This document shows, piece by piece, positions 1 through 7,356 of a stretch of 10,097 nucleotides of DNA. The first letter of the stretch is position 1. Each line of letters opens with the position of its first letter. Origin of the DNA: DATBDM01 sp036269915 (GTDB lineage: Bacteria; Actinomycetota; Thermoleophilia; Solirubrobacterales; Solirubrobacteraceae); the NCBI GenBank assembly GCA_036269915.1, contig DATBDM010000163.1:1-10097 (forward strand), written 5' to 3'. The position numbers were made by a program, and so were the translations under genes. The notes below the pieces were generated by a model, which did no database searches, had not been told where the DNA came from, and saw only the letters and a program-made list of their open reading frames with translations.

Positions 1-971
<971 letters not shown>

Positions 972-1020
972 ACAGCAACGCGGCGCGTCGCAGCGGCTTT
1001 CGAGCCGGGCGCGCGCCGGT

Positions 1021-1037
1021 GGTCGAGTGTATCGACC
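1021..1037 (-). promoter_or_regulatory. Inverted repeat with possible -10 element between maf and mreB
   Basis: A perfect 6-bp inverted repeat, GGTCGA-N5-TCGACC, lies directly after the maf stop codon. On the minus strand the hexamer TACACT (1026-1031) sits inside it and resembles a -10 box, about 54 bases before the mreB ATG. No convincing -35 hexamer is present at 16-18 bases. It could be an internal mreB promoter with an overlapping operator, a short hairpin in the maf-mreB message, or chance. No U-tract follows, so a simple terminator is unlikely. Confidence 0.25.
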
Positions 1038-1598
1038 CTAGGTCGCGGGCAGCAGGTCGGGGCGCAGGTCGAGCAGACGCGCCAGGGGCAGCCCGACGAC
1101 GTTGAGGTAGTCGCCCTGGACCCCGGTCACCAGCGCGGCGCCGGCACCCTGGATCGCGTACGCGCCGGCGCGCCGCTGCCACTCGCCGGTCGACAGGTAC
1201 CAGTCGACCAGGCCGGGGGTCAGCGGCCGGAAGGACACGAGCGTCTTCTCGACGCCGGTCAGCACCACGTCGCCGTCCTCGGCGAGCACGAAGCCCCCGA
1301 TGACGGCATGGGTGCGGCCGCCGAGCGCCTCGAGGTGCGTGCGCGCCTGCGCCTCGTCGGCGGGCTTGCCGAGGATCTCGCCGCCGATCGACACCAGCGT
1401 GTCGGCGCCGAGGACGAGCTCCCCCGCCCGGGCCACCGCCTCGGCCTTGAGCCGCGCGTTGCCCTCCGCGACCGCGGACGGATCGCCCTCGCTCGCCTCC
1501 TCGACGTCCGCCGGGCGCGCCTCGAAGGCGATGCCGACCTGCTCGAGGATCGCGCGCCGCTGCGGCGAGGCCGAGGCCAGGATCAGGCGTCGGGGCAC
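1038..1598 (-). CDS. maf: Maf-family nucleoside triphosphate pyrophosphatase
   Basis: House-cleaning enzyme of 186 residues that hydrolyses non-canonical or excess nucleoside triphosphates to monophosphate and pyrophosphate in the cytoplasm. Visible family motifs are LASASPQR (residues 7-14), GADTLVS (64-70) with the probable catalytic Asp66, GKP (77-79), and GEWQRRAGAYAIQG (138-151). The Glu-Trp/Gln pattern in the last motif resembles the dTTP/UTP-acting (YhdE-like) branch rather than the YceF branch; that specificity is inferred. The start is a GTG at 1596-1598, which places the SASPQR motif at the usual distance from the N-terminus. No clear ribosome binding site is seen, and the start follows the ndk stop by only 12 bases, suggesting translation from a shared message. 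Maf proteins have also been linked to septum formation, which fits its position before mreB. Confidence 0.93.
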   Translation of the reverse strand: MPRRLILASASPQRRAILEQVGIAFEARPADVEEASEGDPSAVAEGNARLKAEAVARAGELVLGADTLVSIGGEILGKPADEAQARTHLEALGGRTHAVIGGFVLAEDGDVVLTGVEKTLVSFRPLTPGLVDWYLSTGEWQRRAGAYAIQGAGAALVTGVQGDYLNVVGLPLARLLDLRPDLLPAT

Positions 1599-1610
1599 CG
1601 GCGACCCGGG

Positions 1611-2015
1611 CTAGAGGTCGCCGAAGAAGAGCTTGGCCTCGCGCTCGCCGGACTCGGGCGAGTCGGACCCGTGCACCATGTTCTTGCCGACCTCGACCGC
1701 GAAGTCGCCGCGGATCGAGCCCGTCGTGGCCTCGAGCGGGTTGGTGGCGCCGATCACCTGGCGGGCGGCCTTGATGGCCGACTCGCCCTCGAGCACCATC
1801 GCGACGATCGCGCCGGAGGTGATGAAGTCGACGAGCTCGCCGAAGAACGGCTTGCCGTCGTGCTCGGCGTAGTGCTGCTTGGCGAGGTCCTCGGTGACCC
1901 GCATGTGCTTCATGGCGACGATCGTCAGGCCCTTGCGCTCGAAGCGGGCGACGATCTCGCCGGTGAGCCCGCGGGCGAACGCGTCGGGCTTGACGAGGAT
2001 GAGGGTTCTCTCCAC
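1611..2015 (-). CDS. ndk: Nucleoside diphosphate kinase
   Basis: Transfers the gamma phosphate of ATP to other nucleoside diphosphates through a phosphohistidine intermediate, balancing cytoplasmic NTP and dNTP pools. The 134-residue product is full length for the actinobacterial family. The N-terminus ERTLILVKPDAF contains the conserved Lys9, and the active-site block NMVHGSDSPESGEREAKLFF (112-131) contains the phospho-accepting His115. The reading frame stays open far upstream, but the true start is the GTG at 2013-2015: the protein aligns with the family from VERTLIL onward and a good ribosome binding site lies 7 bases upstream. It sits 56 bases after the zinc ribbon gene and 12 bases before maf. 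Linkage of folC, ndk and mreB is common in actinobacteria. Confidence 0.97.
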   Translation of the reverse strand: MERTLILVKPDAFARGLTGEIVARFERKGLTIVAMKHMRVTEDLAKQHYAEHDGKPFFGELVDFITSGAIVAMVLEGESAIKAARQVIGATNPLEATTGSIRGDFAVEVGKNMVHGSDSPESGEREAKLFFGDL

Positions 2016-2022
2016 GGAGTGG

Positions 2023-2028
2023 TCCTTT
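2023..2028 (-). promoter_or_regulatory. ndk ribosome binding site
   Basis: On the minus strand this reads AAAGGA, 7 bases before the GTG at 2013-2015. It fixes the ndk start at that GTG and excludes the much longer open frame upstream. It is one of the few clear Shine-Dalgarno sequences in the window. Confidence 0.7.
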
Positions 2029-2042
2029 CGAAGGGTGACGTG

Positions 2043-2057
2043 CCGGCCGGGGGCCGG
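2043..2057 (-). promoter_or_regulatory. GC hairpin between zinc ribbon gene and ndk
   Basis: A perfect 6-bp all-GC stem, CCGGCC-CCC-GGCCGG in the minus-strand transcript, lies in the 56-base gap before ndk, 14 bases ahead of its ribosome binding site. There is no following U-tract. It may stabilise or process the message between the two genes, or partly separate ndk from upstream transcription. In DNA this GC-rich, chance formation cannot be excluded. Confidence 0.3.
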
Positions 2058-2071
2058 ACCGGCGAGCGAGG

Positions 2072-2644
2072 CTAGCGGTCCGCGCGGGATCGCGACCGCG
2101 ATCCCGACTGCGCCGGCGCGGCCTCGGTGACCGCCGGCTCCTCGGACGTCTGACTGCGCCGCCTCCGGCGCGAGCCGCTCGCCGCGGCCTCGCGGCCCGC
2201 CGGCGTCTCGGCCTCGCAGTACGGGCAGATGCGCCACTGCGGGTCGACGGGCTTGCCACAGTTCGAGCATGGCTCCTTGAGCCGGCGCATGCAACTCGGG
2301 CAGCGCAGGTAGTCCGCCTTGACCTCGTAGTCGCAGTGCGGGCACAGCTGGTAGTCGAGCTGGGCCAGCCGCGCCTCCGCCGCGGTCATCTCGACGTCGC
2401 GCAGGCGCACGTCGTCGAGGTACTCCGGCGGCCGAACGATCGTGTAGACGATCGTCCCGACGAACGGGAACAGCGAGGCGGCCGTCGCACAGGCGACCAG
2501 CATGGGGTCGTCGATGCGCCGGCGGGCGTCGGCGTAGGTCCAGAAGACCAGCGCGGCCCAGATGACGATGAGGACGAGGATCAACACGTTGATGGCGGTG
2601 TTGACACCGTCGTTGTTGATCCCGAAGACGCCGAAGAGGAGCAT
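2072..2644 (-). CDS. Membrane protein with C-terminal double zinc ribbon
   Basis: Protein of 190 residues with no assigned function. Two hydrophobic segments lie at about 17-35 and 48-70, separated by a charged WTYADARRRIDDP turn. A polar linker leads to eight cysteines in four CxxC pairs: C101/C104 with C115/C118, and C126/C129 with C140/C143. Both ribbons have the same 10-residue internal spacing, a classical double zinc ribbon. The tail (about 157-190) is low-complexity, rich in Arg and Ser, and ends in alternating SRSRSR. The membrane part faintly resembles the N-terminal membrane segment found before some phospholipase-D-like proteins; this is only an impression. The ATG at 2642-2644 has no strong ribosome binding site. 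It lies between the 38-residue membrane gene (50 bases upstream) and ndk. A role as a membrane adaptor binding protein or nucleic acid through its ribbons is inference. Confidence 0.88.
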   Translation of the reverse strand: MLLFGVFGINNDGVNTAINVLILVLIVIWAALVFWTYADARRRIDDPMLVACATAASLFPFVGTIVYTIVRPPEYLDDVRLRDVEMTAAEARLAQLDYQLCPHCDYEVKADYLRCPSCMRRLKEPCSNCGKPVDPQWRICPYCEAETPAGREAAASGSRRRRRSQTSEEPAVTEAAPAQSGSRSRSRADR

Positions 2645-2694
2645 GGTTTCGTCCGGAAGCGTAGTAGGCGGGGCGGCGGGAAGCGCTCGGTCCG

Positions 2695-2811
2695 CTAGAG
2701 GAAGGCCCGGCCGAAGCCGTACCCGATGGCGAAGAACACGAGGATGACGAGCGCGACGACCACCGCGACGAGCGCGATCATGGCGAGGACGCCGGGCCCG
2801 CGCTCGTTCAC
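2695..2811 (-). CDS. Small single-span membrane protein (38 aa)
   Basis: A short unrecognised gene that fills the apparent gap between folC and the zinc ribbon gene. Translation from the GTG at 2809-2811 gives 38 residues: a short polar start (MNERGPG), a strongly hydrophobic helix at about 8-29, then the glycine/aromatic tail IGYGFGRAFL before a TAG stop. The GTG overlaps the folC TGA as GTGA (2808-2811), the usual arrangement for translational coupling. A GGTGA sequence (2819-2823 on the plus strand) lies 7 bases upstream and could serve as ribosome binding site. A downstream in-frame ATG at residue 11 is an alternative but would cut into the helix. The coupled start, clean helix and operon position support a real gene. 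The function is unknown; it could partner the neighbouring membrane zinc ribbon protein. Confidence 0.65.
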   Translation of the reverse strand: MNERGPGVLAMIALVAVVVALVILVFFAIGYGFGRAFL

Positions 2812-4052
2812 AGCGCGCTCACCCGGCGCGCGCCTTCCGGCGTGAGCAGGTCGGCGACGAGGTAGATCGATCCGGTGGCGAGCACGGCGCCGTCCGGCCC
2901 GGCGAGCTCGCGGGCGCGCTCGACGGCGGCGCGCGGCGCCGCGACGACCTCGACCGGACCGCCGCCGCCCACGCCGCCGAGCTGGCCCGCCAGCGAGGCG
3001 AGCGTCGCCGCGGGGAGCGCGCGCGGGTTGGCCGAGCGCGTGCAGACGAGCCCCGTGCAGCGGCCGAGCAGCTCGCCGAGCATGCTGGCGGCGTCCTTGT
3101 CGTCGAGCACGGACACGACGGCGACGAGCGGGCGGTCGCCGACGACCCCGTCGAGCGCCTCGACGAGCGCGGCGACGCCCGACGGGTTGTGGGCGCCGTC
3201 GAGGATGGTCAGCGGCGCCTCGCCGACGACCTGGAGGCGGCCCGGGACCTGCGCGTGCGCCGCGGCGACGGCGACCTTGTCCGGGTCGAGCGCGCCGAGC
3301 TGGGCGCGGGCCGCGGCGGCGGCGAGCGCGAAGTTGCGGGTCTGGTAGCCGGGGAGCGTCACGCCGGTGTCGAGCGCGCGGACGATGGTCGCGCCGGTCG
3401 CCAGCGCCTCCTCCTCGGCCTCGGGCGGGACGTCGCCGAGCACGAGGGTGGCGCCCTCGGGCACGACGGCGAGCTTCTCGCGGGCGATGTCGCGCACCGT
3501 CGGGCCGAGCCAGCGCGTGTGCTCGAGGCCCACCGAAGTGAGCACGCAGACGGGCGCCTGGAGCACGTTGGTGGCGTCGTGGCGGCCACCGAGGCCGGCC
3601 TCGATCACGGCGACCTCCACCCCGCGCCGCGCCAGCTCGTCGAACGCCGCGGCGGTCACGAGCTCGAACTGGGTGACGCGCTCGCCGTCGGGCAGGGTGC
3701 GGTCGACCTTCGCCGCGGCGGCCGCGGCGCGCTGGACGGCGGCGCCGAAGGCGGCGGGCTCGAGGTCCGCGTCGCCGATCCGCACGCGCTCGGCGAACGA
3801 CGTCAGGTGCGGCGAGAGGAACGCGCCGGCGCGGACGCCGTGCGCCTGAAGCAGCGCGGCCGTGAAGCGCACGGTCGAGGACTTGCCGTTGGTCCCGACC
3901 ACGTGGATCGGGGCGAACGCCTTCTGGGGGCTGCCGAGCGCCGTCAGCAGGCGCCGCATGCGCTCCAGCCCGAAGCGCATGCCGAACAGCTCGAGCGAGA
4001 GGAGGTGGGCCTCGGCCTCGTCCAGGCTCCAGCTCATGCCTCCGCTCCGCAT
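2808..4052 (-). CDS. folC: Folylpolyglutamate synthase / dihydrofolate synthase
   Basis: Mur-ligase-family ATP-dependent enzyme that adds glutamate to folates, and in many bacteria to dihydropteroate, in the cytoplasm. At 414 residues it is near the short end of the family. Visible motifs: P-loop GTNGKSS (53-59), SPHL (80-83), TQFELVTAAAF (127-137), Mg-site EAGLGGRHDATN (151-162), LEHTRWLG (176-183) with His178, EK with Lys193 (the carbamylated lysine position), and DGAHNP (285-290) in the C-terminal glutamate-ligase domain. LEHT replaces the more usual LDHT. Two in-frame ATGs compete, at 4050-4052 and 4035-4037. The first is chosen because GGAGG stands 7 bases before it. The frame is open further upstream into valS, but that stretch looks unlike FolC. 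It follows valS by 40 bases and overlaps the next gene by 4. Confidence 0.95.
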   Translation of the reverse strand: MRSGGMSWSLDEAEAHLLSLELFGMRFGLERMRRLLTALGSPQKAFAPIHVVGTNGKSSTVRFTAALLQAHGVRAGAFLSPHLTSFAERVRIGDADLEPAAFGAAVQRAAAAAAKVDRTLPDGERVTQFELVTAAAFDELARRGVEVAVIEAGLGGRHDATNVLQAPVCVLTSVGLEHTRWLGPTVRDIAREKLAVVPEGATLVLGDVPPEAEEEALATGATIVRALDTGVTLPGYQTRNFALAAAAARAQLGALDPDKVAVAAAHAQVPGRLQVVGEAPLTILDGAHNPSGVAALVEALDGVVGDRPLVAVVSVLDDKDAASMLGELLGRCTGLVCTRSANPRALPAATLASLAGQLGGVGGGGPVEVVAAPRAAVERARELAGPDGAVLATGSIYLVADLLTPEGARRVSAL

Positions 4053-4059
4053 GGCAACG

Positions 4060-4064
4060 CCTCC
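4060..4064 (-). promoter_or_regulatory. folC ribosome binding site
   Basis: GGAGG on the minus strand, 7 bases before the ATG at 4050-4052. A second purine-rich run (GGAGCGGAGG, 4039-4048 on the plus strand) precedes the inner ATG at 4035-4037, so either start, five residues apart, may be used. Confidence 0.6.
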
Positions 4065-4092
4065 GCGCACGCCGCTGTCGAACCGGAGCGCC

Positions 4093-6708
4093 TCATATGC
4101 GCAACTCGTCCAGCTCTGCTTCGAGCCGGGCGAGCTTGTCGCGCTCGGCCCGGACGACCGCGTCGGGCGCCTTGGCCACGAAGCCCTGGTTGGCGAGCCT
4201 GCCCTGGGCGCGCGCGATCTCCTTGCGCAGCAGATCCTGGCGCTCACGCGCGCGGCGCGCCTCGGCGTCGGCGTCGACCGCCTCGGACTCAAGCACGACG
4301 ATCGAGCCGCCGGGCACGCCGACGGTGGCGACCGGCCGGCCGCCGTCGGACTGCCACTCGAAGCGCGCGAGCCGGGCGACCGCGGCCGCGGTGCGCTCGA
4401 AGCCGGACGCGTCGAGCCGGCCGGGGACGGTCGCCCCCGCGGCGGCGCCGACGCGGTCGCGCCAGCCGCGCAGCTCCTGCACCGCGGTGATCGCGCGGCC
4501 GACCTCGTCCTCGGCGGCGGGGTCGGCGAGCGCCGGATCGGGCTCGGGCCACGCGTGGGCCATCAGGAGGCCGTCCGAGCCGGGGACGTGGCCCCAGATC
4601 TCCTCGGTCACGAAGGGGATGATCGGATGCGCGAGCGCGAGCGTCTCGGCCAGAACGTGCAGCGCGACCGCGGCCGCGCCCGAGTCGTCGCCCTCGGCGT
4701 AGAGCCGCGGCTTGACCAGTTCGAGGTACCAGTCGCACAGCTCGTCGTAGATGAACGCGTACAGCCGCAGCACGGCGCGGTGGAACTCGAACTCGTCGAG
4801 GGCGAGCGCGACGTCGGCCTTGGCGGCCTGCAGGCGCGAGAGGATCCAGGCGTCCTCGACCGCCCCCGGCCGCGGCGCCACGTCGGAGAGCTCGAGCCCG
4901 GCGGGCAGCCGCAGCAGCACGAGCCGCGAGGCGTTCCAGAGCTTGTTCGCGAGCTGGCGGCCCTGCGCGACCTTCTCCTCGTTGAAGCGGACGTCCTGGG
5001 TCGAGGACATGGCCAGCAGCCCGAATCGGACCGCGTCGGCGCCGTAGGCGGGGAAGTCCCCGCCCTGCGTGAACACCGGCGGGCGAGGACCGCCGTCGAT
5101 CAGGGCCAGCGGGTCGACGCCCGTGCCCAGCGACTTCGACATCCGGCGCCCGTCGGGGGCCTGGATGATCGAGTGCAGGTAGACGTCCGTGAAGGGGATG
5201 TCGCCCGCGAACTCGAGCCCGAGCATGATCATGCGCGCGACCCAGAGGAAGAGGATCTCGCGGCCCGTCGAGAGCACGTCGGTCGGGTAGAACGCCTTCA
5301 GCTCCTCGGTCTGGTCGGGCCAGCCGAGCGTCGCGAACGGCCACAGGCCGCTGGAGAACCACGTGTCGAGCACGTCGGGGTCCTGCTCCCAGCCCGACCC
5401 GCGCGGCGGCTCGACGCCGACATAGGTCTCGTCGCCGCGGTACCAGACGGGGATGCGGTGGCCCCACCACAGCTGGCGCGAGATGCACCAGGGCCGGATG
5501 TTCTCCATCCAGTGCAGGTAGACGCGCGTCCAGTTCTCAGGGTGGATCGCGATGCGCCCGTCCGTGACCGCCTCGACGGCGGGCGTGACGAGCTCGTCCA
5601 TGCGCATGAACCACTGCAGCGAGATCAGCGGCTCGATCCGCTCCCCCGAGCGCTCGGAGAACGGGACGTTGTGCACGTAGGGCTCGGTATGGGCGATCCG
5701 GCCCTCCTCGCGCAGGGCGGCGACGACGGCGTCGCGCGCCTCGAGCGTGGTCAGGCCCGCGAAGCGCTCGCCGGCGTGCTCGGTCATGCGCCCGTCCTCG
5801 CCGATGACCGTGATCTCGTCGAGGCCGTGCTCGCGGCCGATGTCGAAGTCGTTCGGGTCGTGGCCGGGGGTGATCTTCAGCGCGCCGGTGCCGAACTCGG
5901 GCTTGACGTAGGGGTCGGCGATGATCTTCAGGCGCCGCCCGATCAGCGGCAGGATCGCCGTCTCGCCGATCATCCGCGTGTAGCGGTCGTCGTCCGGGTG
6001 CACCGCGATCGCCGTGTCGCCGAGCATCGTCTCGGGCCGCACCGTGGCGACCGTCAGCGAGCCGTTGCCCGAAGCGAGCGGATAGTCGACGTAGTAGAGC
6101 GTGTCGGTGACCTCGCGCTCCTCCACCTCGAGGTCCGACACCGCCGAGCGCAGCCCCGGGTCCCAGTTGACCATGCGGTTGTCGCGGTAGATGTAGCCCT
6201 TCTCGAAGAGCTCGACGAAGACCCTCAGGACCGCGTCGACGTAGCGCTCGTCGAGCGTGAAGCGCTCCTCGTCGTAGTCGACGGAGGCGCCCAGGCGCAT
6301 GTACTGGTCGATGATCGACGAGCCGTACTGCTCGCGCCAGCGCCACACGCGCTCCTCGAAGGCCTTGCGGCCGAGCGCCTCGCGCGAGGTGCCCTCGGTC
6401 TCGAGCAGGCGCTCGACCTGCTTCTGCGTCGCGATGCCCGCGTGGTCGGTGCCGAGGATCCACTTCGTGCGCTTGCCGCGCATGCGGTTGAGCCGGATCA
6501 GGGCGTCCTGGATCGCGCCGTTGAGCGCGTGCCCCATGTGCAGGACGCCGGTGACGTTCGGCGGTGGGATCGCGATCGAGTAGTTCTCCTCCGGCGTCCC
6601 CTCGGGGACCGGGTGGAAGAGGCCCGAGTCGCGCCAGCGCGCGAACACGCGCTCCTCGGTCTCGGCGGGGTCGTAGCGGGTGCGGCTCTCGAGGTCGGCG
6701 GGGGCCAT
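4093..6708 (-). CDS. valS: Valyl-tRNA synthetase
   Basis: Class I aminoacyl-tRNA synthetase that charges tRNA-Val and edits mis-activated threonine. The 871-residue product is complete. The Rossmann-fold signature PPPNVTGVLHMGHA (48-61) carries the HIGH box as HMGH (57-60). The editing domain shows GTGALKITPGHDPNDFD (273-289), including Asp287 at the position that recognises threonine. The KMSKS loop is RMSKS (522-526). An anticodon-binding domain follows, and the last ~55 residues form a charged heptad-like helix pair typical of the ValRS C-terminal tRNA-binding coiled coil. The ATG at 6706-6708 gives a normal N-terminus (RYDPAETEERVFARW) but has no Shine-Dalgarno sequence; a TAGACT element 12 bases upstream suggests a very short leader. 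It heads the minus-strand series and is divergent from tetR, with 51 bases between the starts, leaving no room for a T-box leader. Confidence 0.98.
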   Translation of the reverse strand: MAPADLESRTRYDPAETEERVFARWRDSGLFHPVPEGTPEENYSIAIPPPNVTGVLHMGHALNGAIQDALIRLNRMRGKRTKWILGTDHAGIATQKQVERLLETEGTSREALGRKAFEERVWRWREQYGSSIIDQYMRLGASVDYDEERFTLDERYVDAVLRVFVELFEKGYIYRDNRMVNWDPGLRSAVSDLEVEEREVTDTLYYVDYPLASGNGSLTVATVRPETMLGDTAIAVHPDDDRYTRMIGETAILPLIGRRLKIIADPYVKPEFGTGALKITPGHDPNDFDIGREHGLDEITVIGEDGRMTEHAGERFAGLTTLEARDAVVAALREEGRIAHTEPYVHNVPFSERSGERIEPLISLQWFMRMDELVTPAVEAVTDGRIAIHPENWTRVYLHWMENIRPWCISRQLWWGHRIPVWYRGDETYVGVEPPRGSGWEQDPDVLDTWFSSGLWPFATLGWPDQTEELKAFYPTDVLSTGREILFLWVARMIMLGLEFAGDIPFTDVYLHSIIQAPDGRRMSKSLGTGVDPLALIDGGPRPPVFTQGGDFPAYGADAVRFGLLAMSSTQDVRFNEEKVAQGRQLANKLWNASRLVLLRLPAGLELSDVAPRPGAVEDAWILSRLQAAKADVALALDEFEFHRAVLRLYAFIYDELCDWYLELVKPRLYAEGDDSGAAAVALHVLAETLALAHPIIPFVTEEIWGHVPGSDGLLMAHAWPEPDPALADPAAEDEVGRAITAVQELRGWRDRVGAAAGATVPGRLDASGFERTAAAVARLARFEWQSDGGRPVATVGVPGGSIVVLESEAVDADAEARRARERQDLLRKEIARAQGRLANQGFVAKAPDAVVRAERDKLARLEAELDELRI

Positions 6709-6720
6709 CTGCGGGCGGTG

Positions 6721-6726
6721 AGTCTA
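6721..6726 (-). promoter_or_regulatory. Candidate valS -10 element
   Basis: TAGACT on the minus strand, ending 12 bases before the valS ATG. It matches the actinobacterial TAnnnT -10 pattern. With a transcription start 6-8 bases downstream, the leader would be only about 5 bases, consistent with the lack of a Shine-Dalgarno sequence. No good -35 hexamer is seen. Confidence 0.35.
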
Positions 6727-6730
6727 GGGC

Positions 6731-6767
6731 GTCGAAGCGCTGTTACAGTTCGACACAAGATGTCACA
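6731..6767. promoter_or_regulatory. Candidate TetR operator cluster
   Basis: The valS/tetR gap contains several palindromes. CTGTTACAG (6740-6748) is a perfect 9-bp palindrome. It is bracketed by the inverted pair GTCGAA (6731-6736) and TTCGAC (6749-6754). A second odd-centred palindrome, TGTCACA (6761-6767), overlaps the tetR start codon, 20 bases centre to centre from the TGTTACA core, about two helical turns. TetR-family repressors often bind such repeats in the gap before their own gene, so this is the best operator candidate. Occupancy would cover the tetR promoter and crowd the valS promoter. Confidence 0.4.
6741..6749 (+). promoter_or_regulatory. Candidate extended -10 promoter of tetR-glpD
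   Basis: TGTTACAGT reads as an extended -10 element (TG-n-TACAGT), 10 bases before the tetR ATG at 6760. The predicted transcript would begin only a few bases before the ATG, and there is no Shine-Dalgarno sequence, so the message is probably leaderless. No -35 match is visible; an extended -10 can compensate for that. Confidence 0.4.
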
Positions 6768-7356
6768 ACGTCTCGCGAGCACCGAGTTCGAAGCCGCACC
6801 CGCGGGCGACGGGCTGCTCGACGCCGCGCGCGCCTGCGTGCTCGCCGTCGGAGTGCGCCGCACGACCTTCTCCGACGTCGCCCGGCGCGCGGGCGTGAGC
6901 CGGATGACGCTCTACCGCCGCTACCCGGACCTCGACGCACTGCTGGCCGCGCTGATGACCTACGAGTTCGGCGCCGTCGTGGCCGCCGCGCGCGGCGCCG
7001 CCCGCGGCGAGGCGAGCTGTCGCGAGCGAGTCGTGGCGGTGACCGTGCACGGCGCCAGCGCGCTCGCGCGCGACCCGCTCTTCGCGCGCCTGCTCGACCT
7101 CGACCCGGAGCTGCTGCTGCCCTACGTGACCCAGCGACTCGGTGGCATGCAGCGGCTGGCGATCGCCGATCTGACCGCCGAGCTCGAGCGCGGGGCGAGC
7201 GACGGCTCCGTGCGCGCCGGGAGCCCGGCCGTGCTGGCCTCGGGCATCGAGCTGATCGCGCGCGGCTTCGTCCTCGCCGCGCACGCGGACCACGACGCGC
7301 CGCTCGACCCGTGGGCCGAGCTCGGCCGCGCCGTCGGCGGCTACCTGCGCCCGTGA
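6760..7356 (+). CDS. TetR/AcrR-family transcriptional regulator
   Basis: DNA-binding regulator of 198 residues, normal for the family. The N-terminal helix-turn-helix covers about residues 18-62: GLLDAARACVLAVGVRRTTF, then SDVARRAGVSRMTLYRRYPD (38-57), where the recognition helix and the TLYRRY motif are textbook TetR. The C-terminal ligand-binding part is alpha-helical and alanine-rich with no recognisable ligand signature. The ATG at 6760-6762 lies 10 bases after an extended -10 sequence, and no other start gives a sensible N-terminus; the frame is open for kilobases upstream only as an antisense shadow of valS. Its stop overlaps the start of the glycerol-3-phosphate dehydrogenase gene (GTGA), so the two proteins are made together. 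It probably represses its own operon, with a ligand related to glycerol or lipid metabolism as the simplest guess. Confidence 0.92.
   Translation: MSQRLASTEFEAAPAGDGLLDAARACVLAVGVRRTTFSDVARRAGVSRMTLYRRYPDLDALLAALMTYEFGAVVAAARGAARGEASCRERVVAVTVHGASALARDPLFARLLDLDPELLLPYVTQRLGGMQRLAIADLTAELERGASDGSVRAGSPAVLASGIELIARGFVLAAHADHDAPLDPWAELGRAVGGYLRP

Noticed and set aside
1611..2345. A longer ndk beginning at 2345, suggesting a fusion with an N-terminal extension
   Set aside because: The extra residues are an out-of-frame reading of the zinc ribbon gene. The AAAGGA ribosome binding site and family alignment place the start at the GTG at 2015.
2808..4292. A longer FolC starting at 4292 inside valS
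   Set aside because: The extra N-terminus is Arg/Ser-rich shadow sequence of valS; GGAGG directly precedes the ATG at 4052.
6709..6759. A T-box leader before valS
   Set aside because: Only 51 bases separate the divergent start codons, far too short for a T-box, and no T-box sequence is visible.
3862..7356. A 1164-codon open frame on the plus strand running through valS into tetR
   Set aside because: The part before 6760 is antisense to valS, has the Arg/Ala/Asp-rich composition of a GC-rich shadow frame and shows no domain. Only the last 198 codons (tetR) are a gene.
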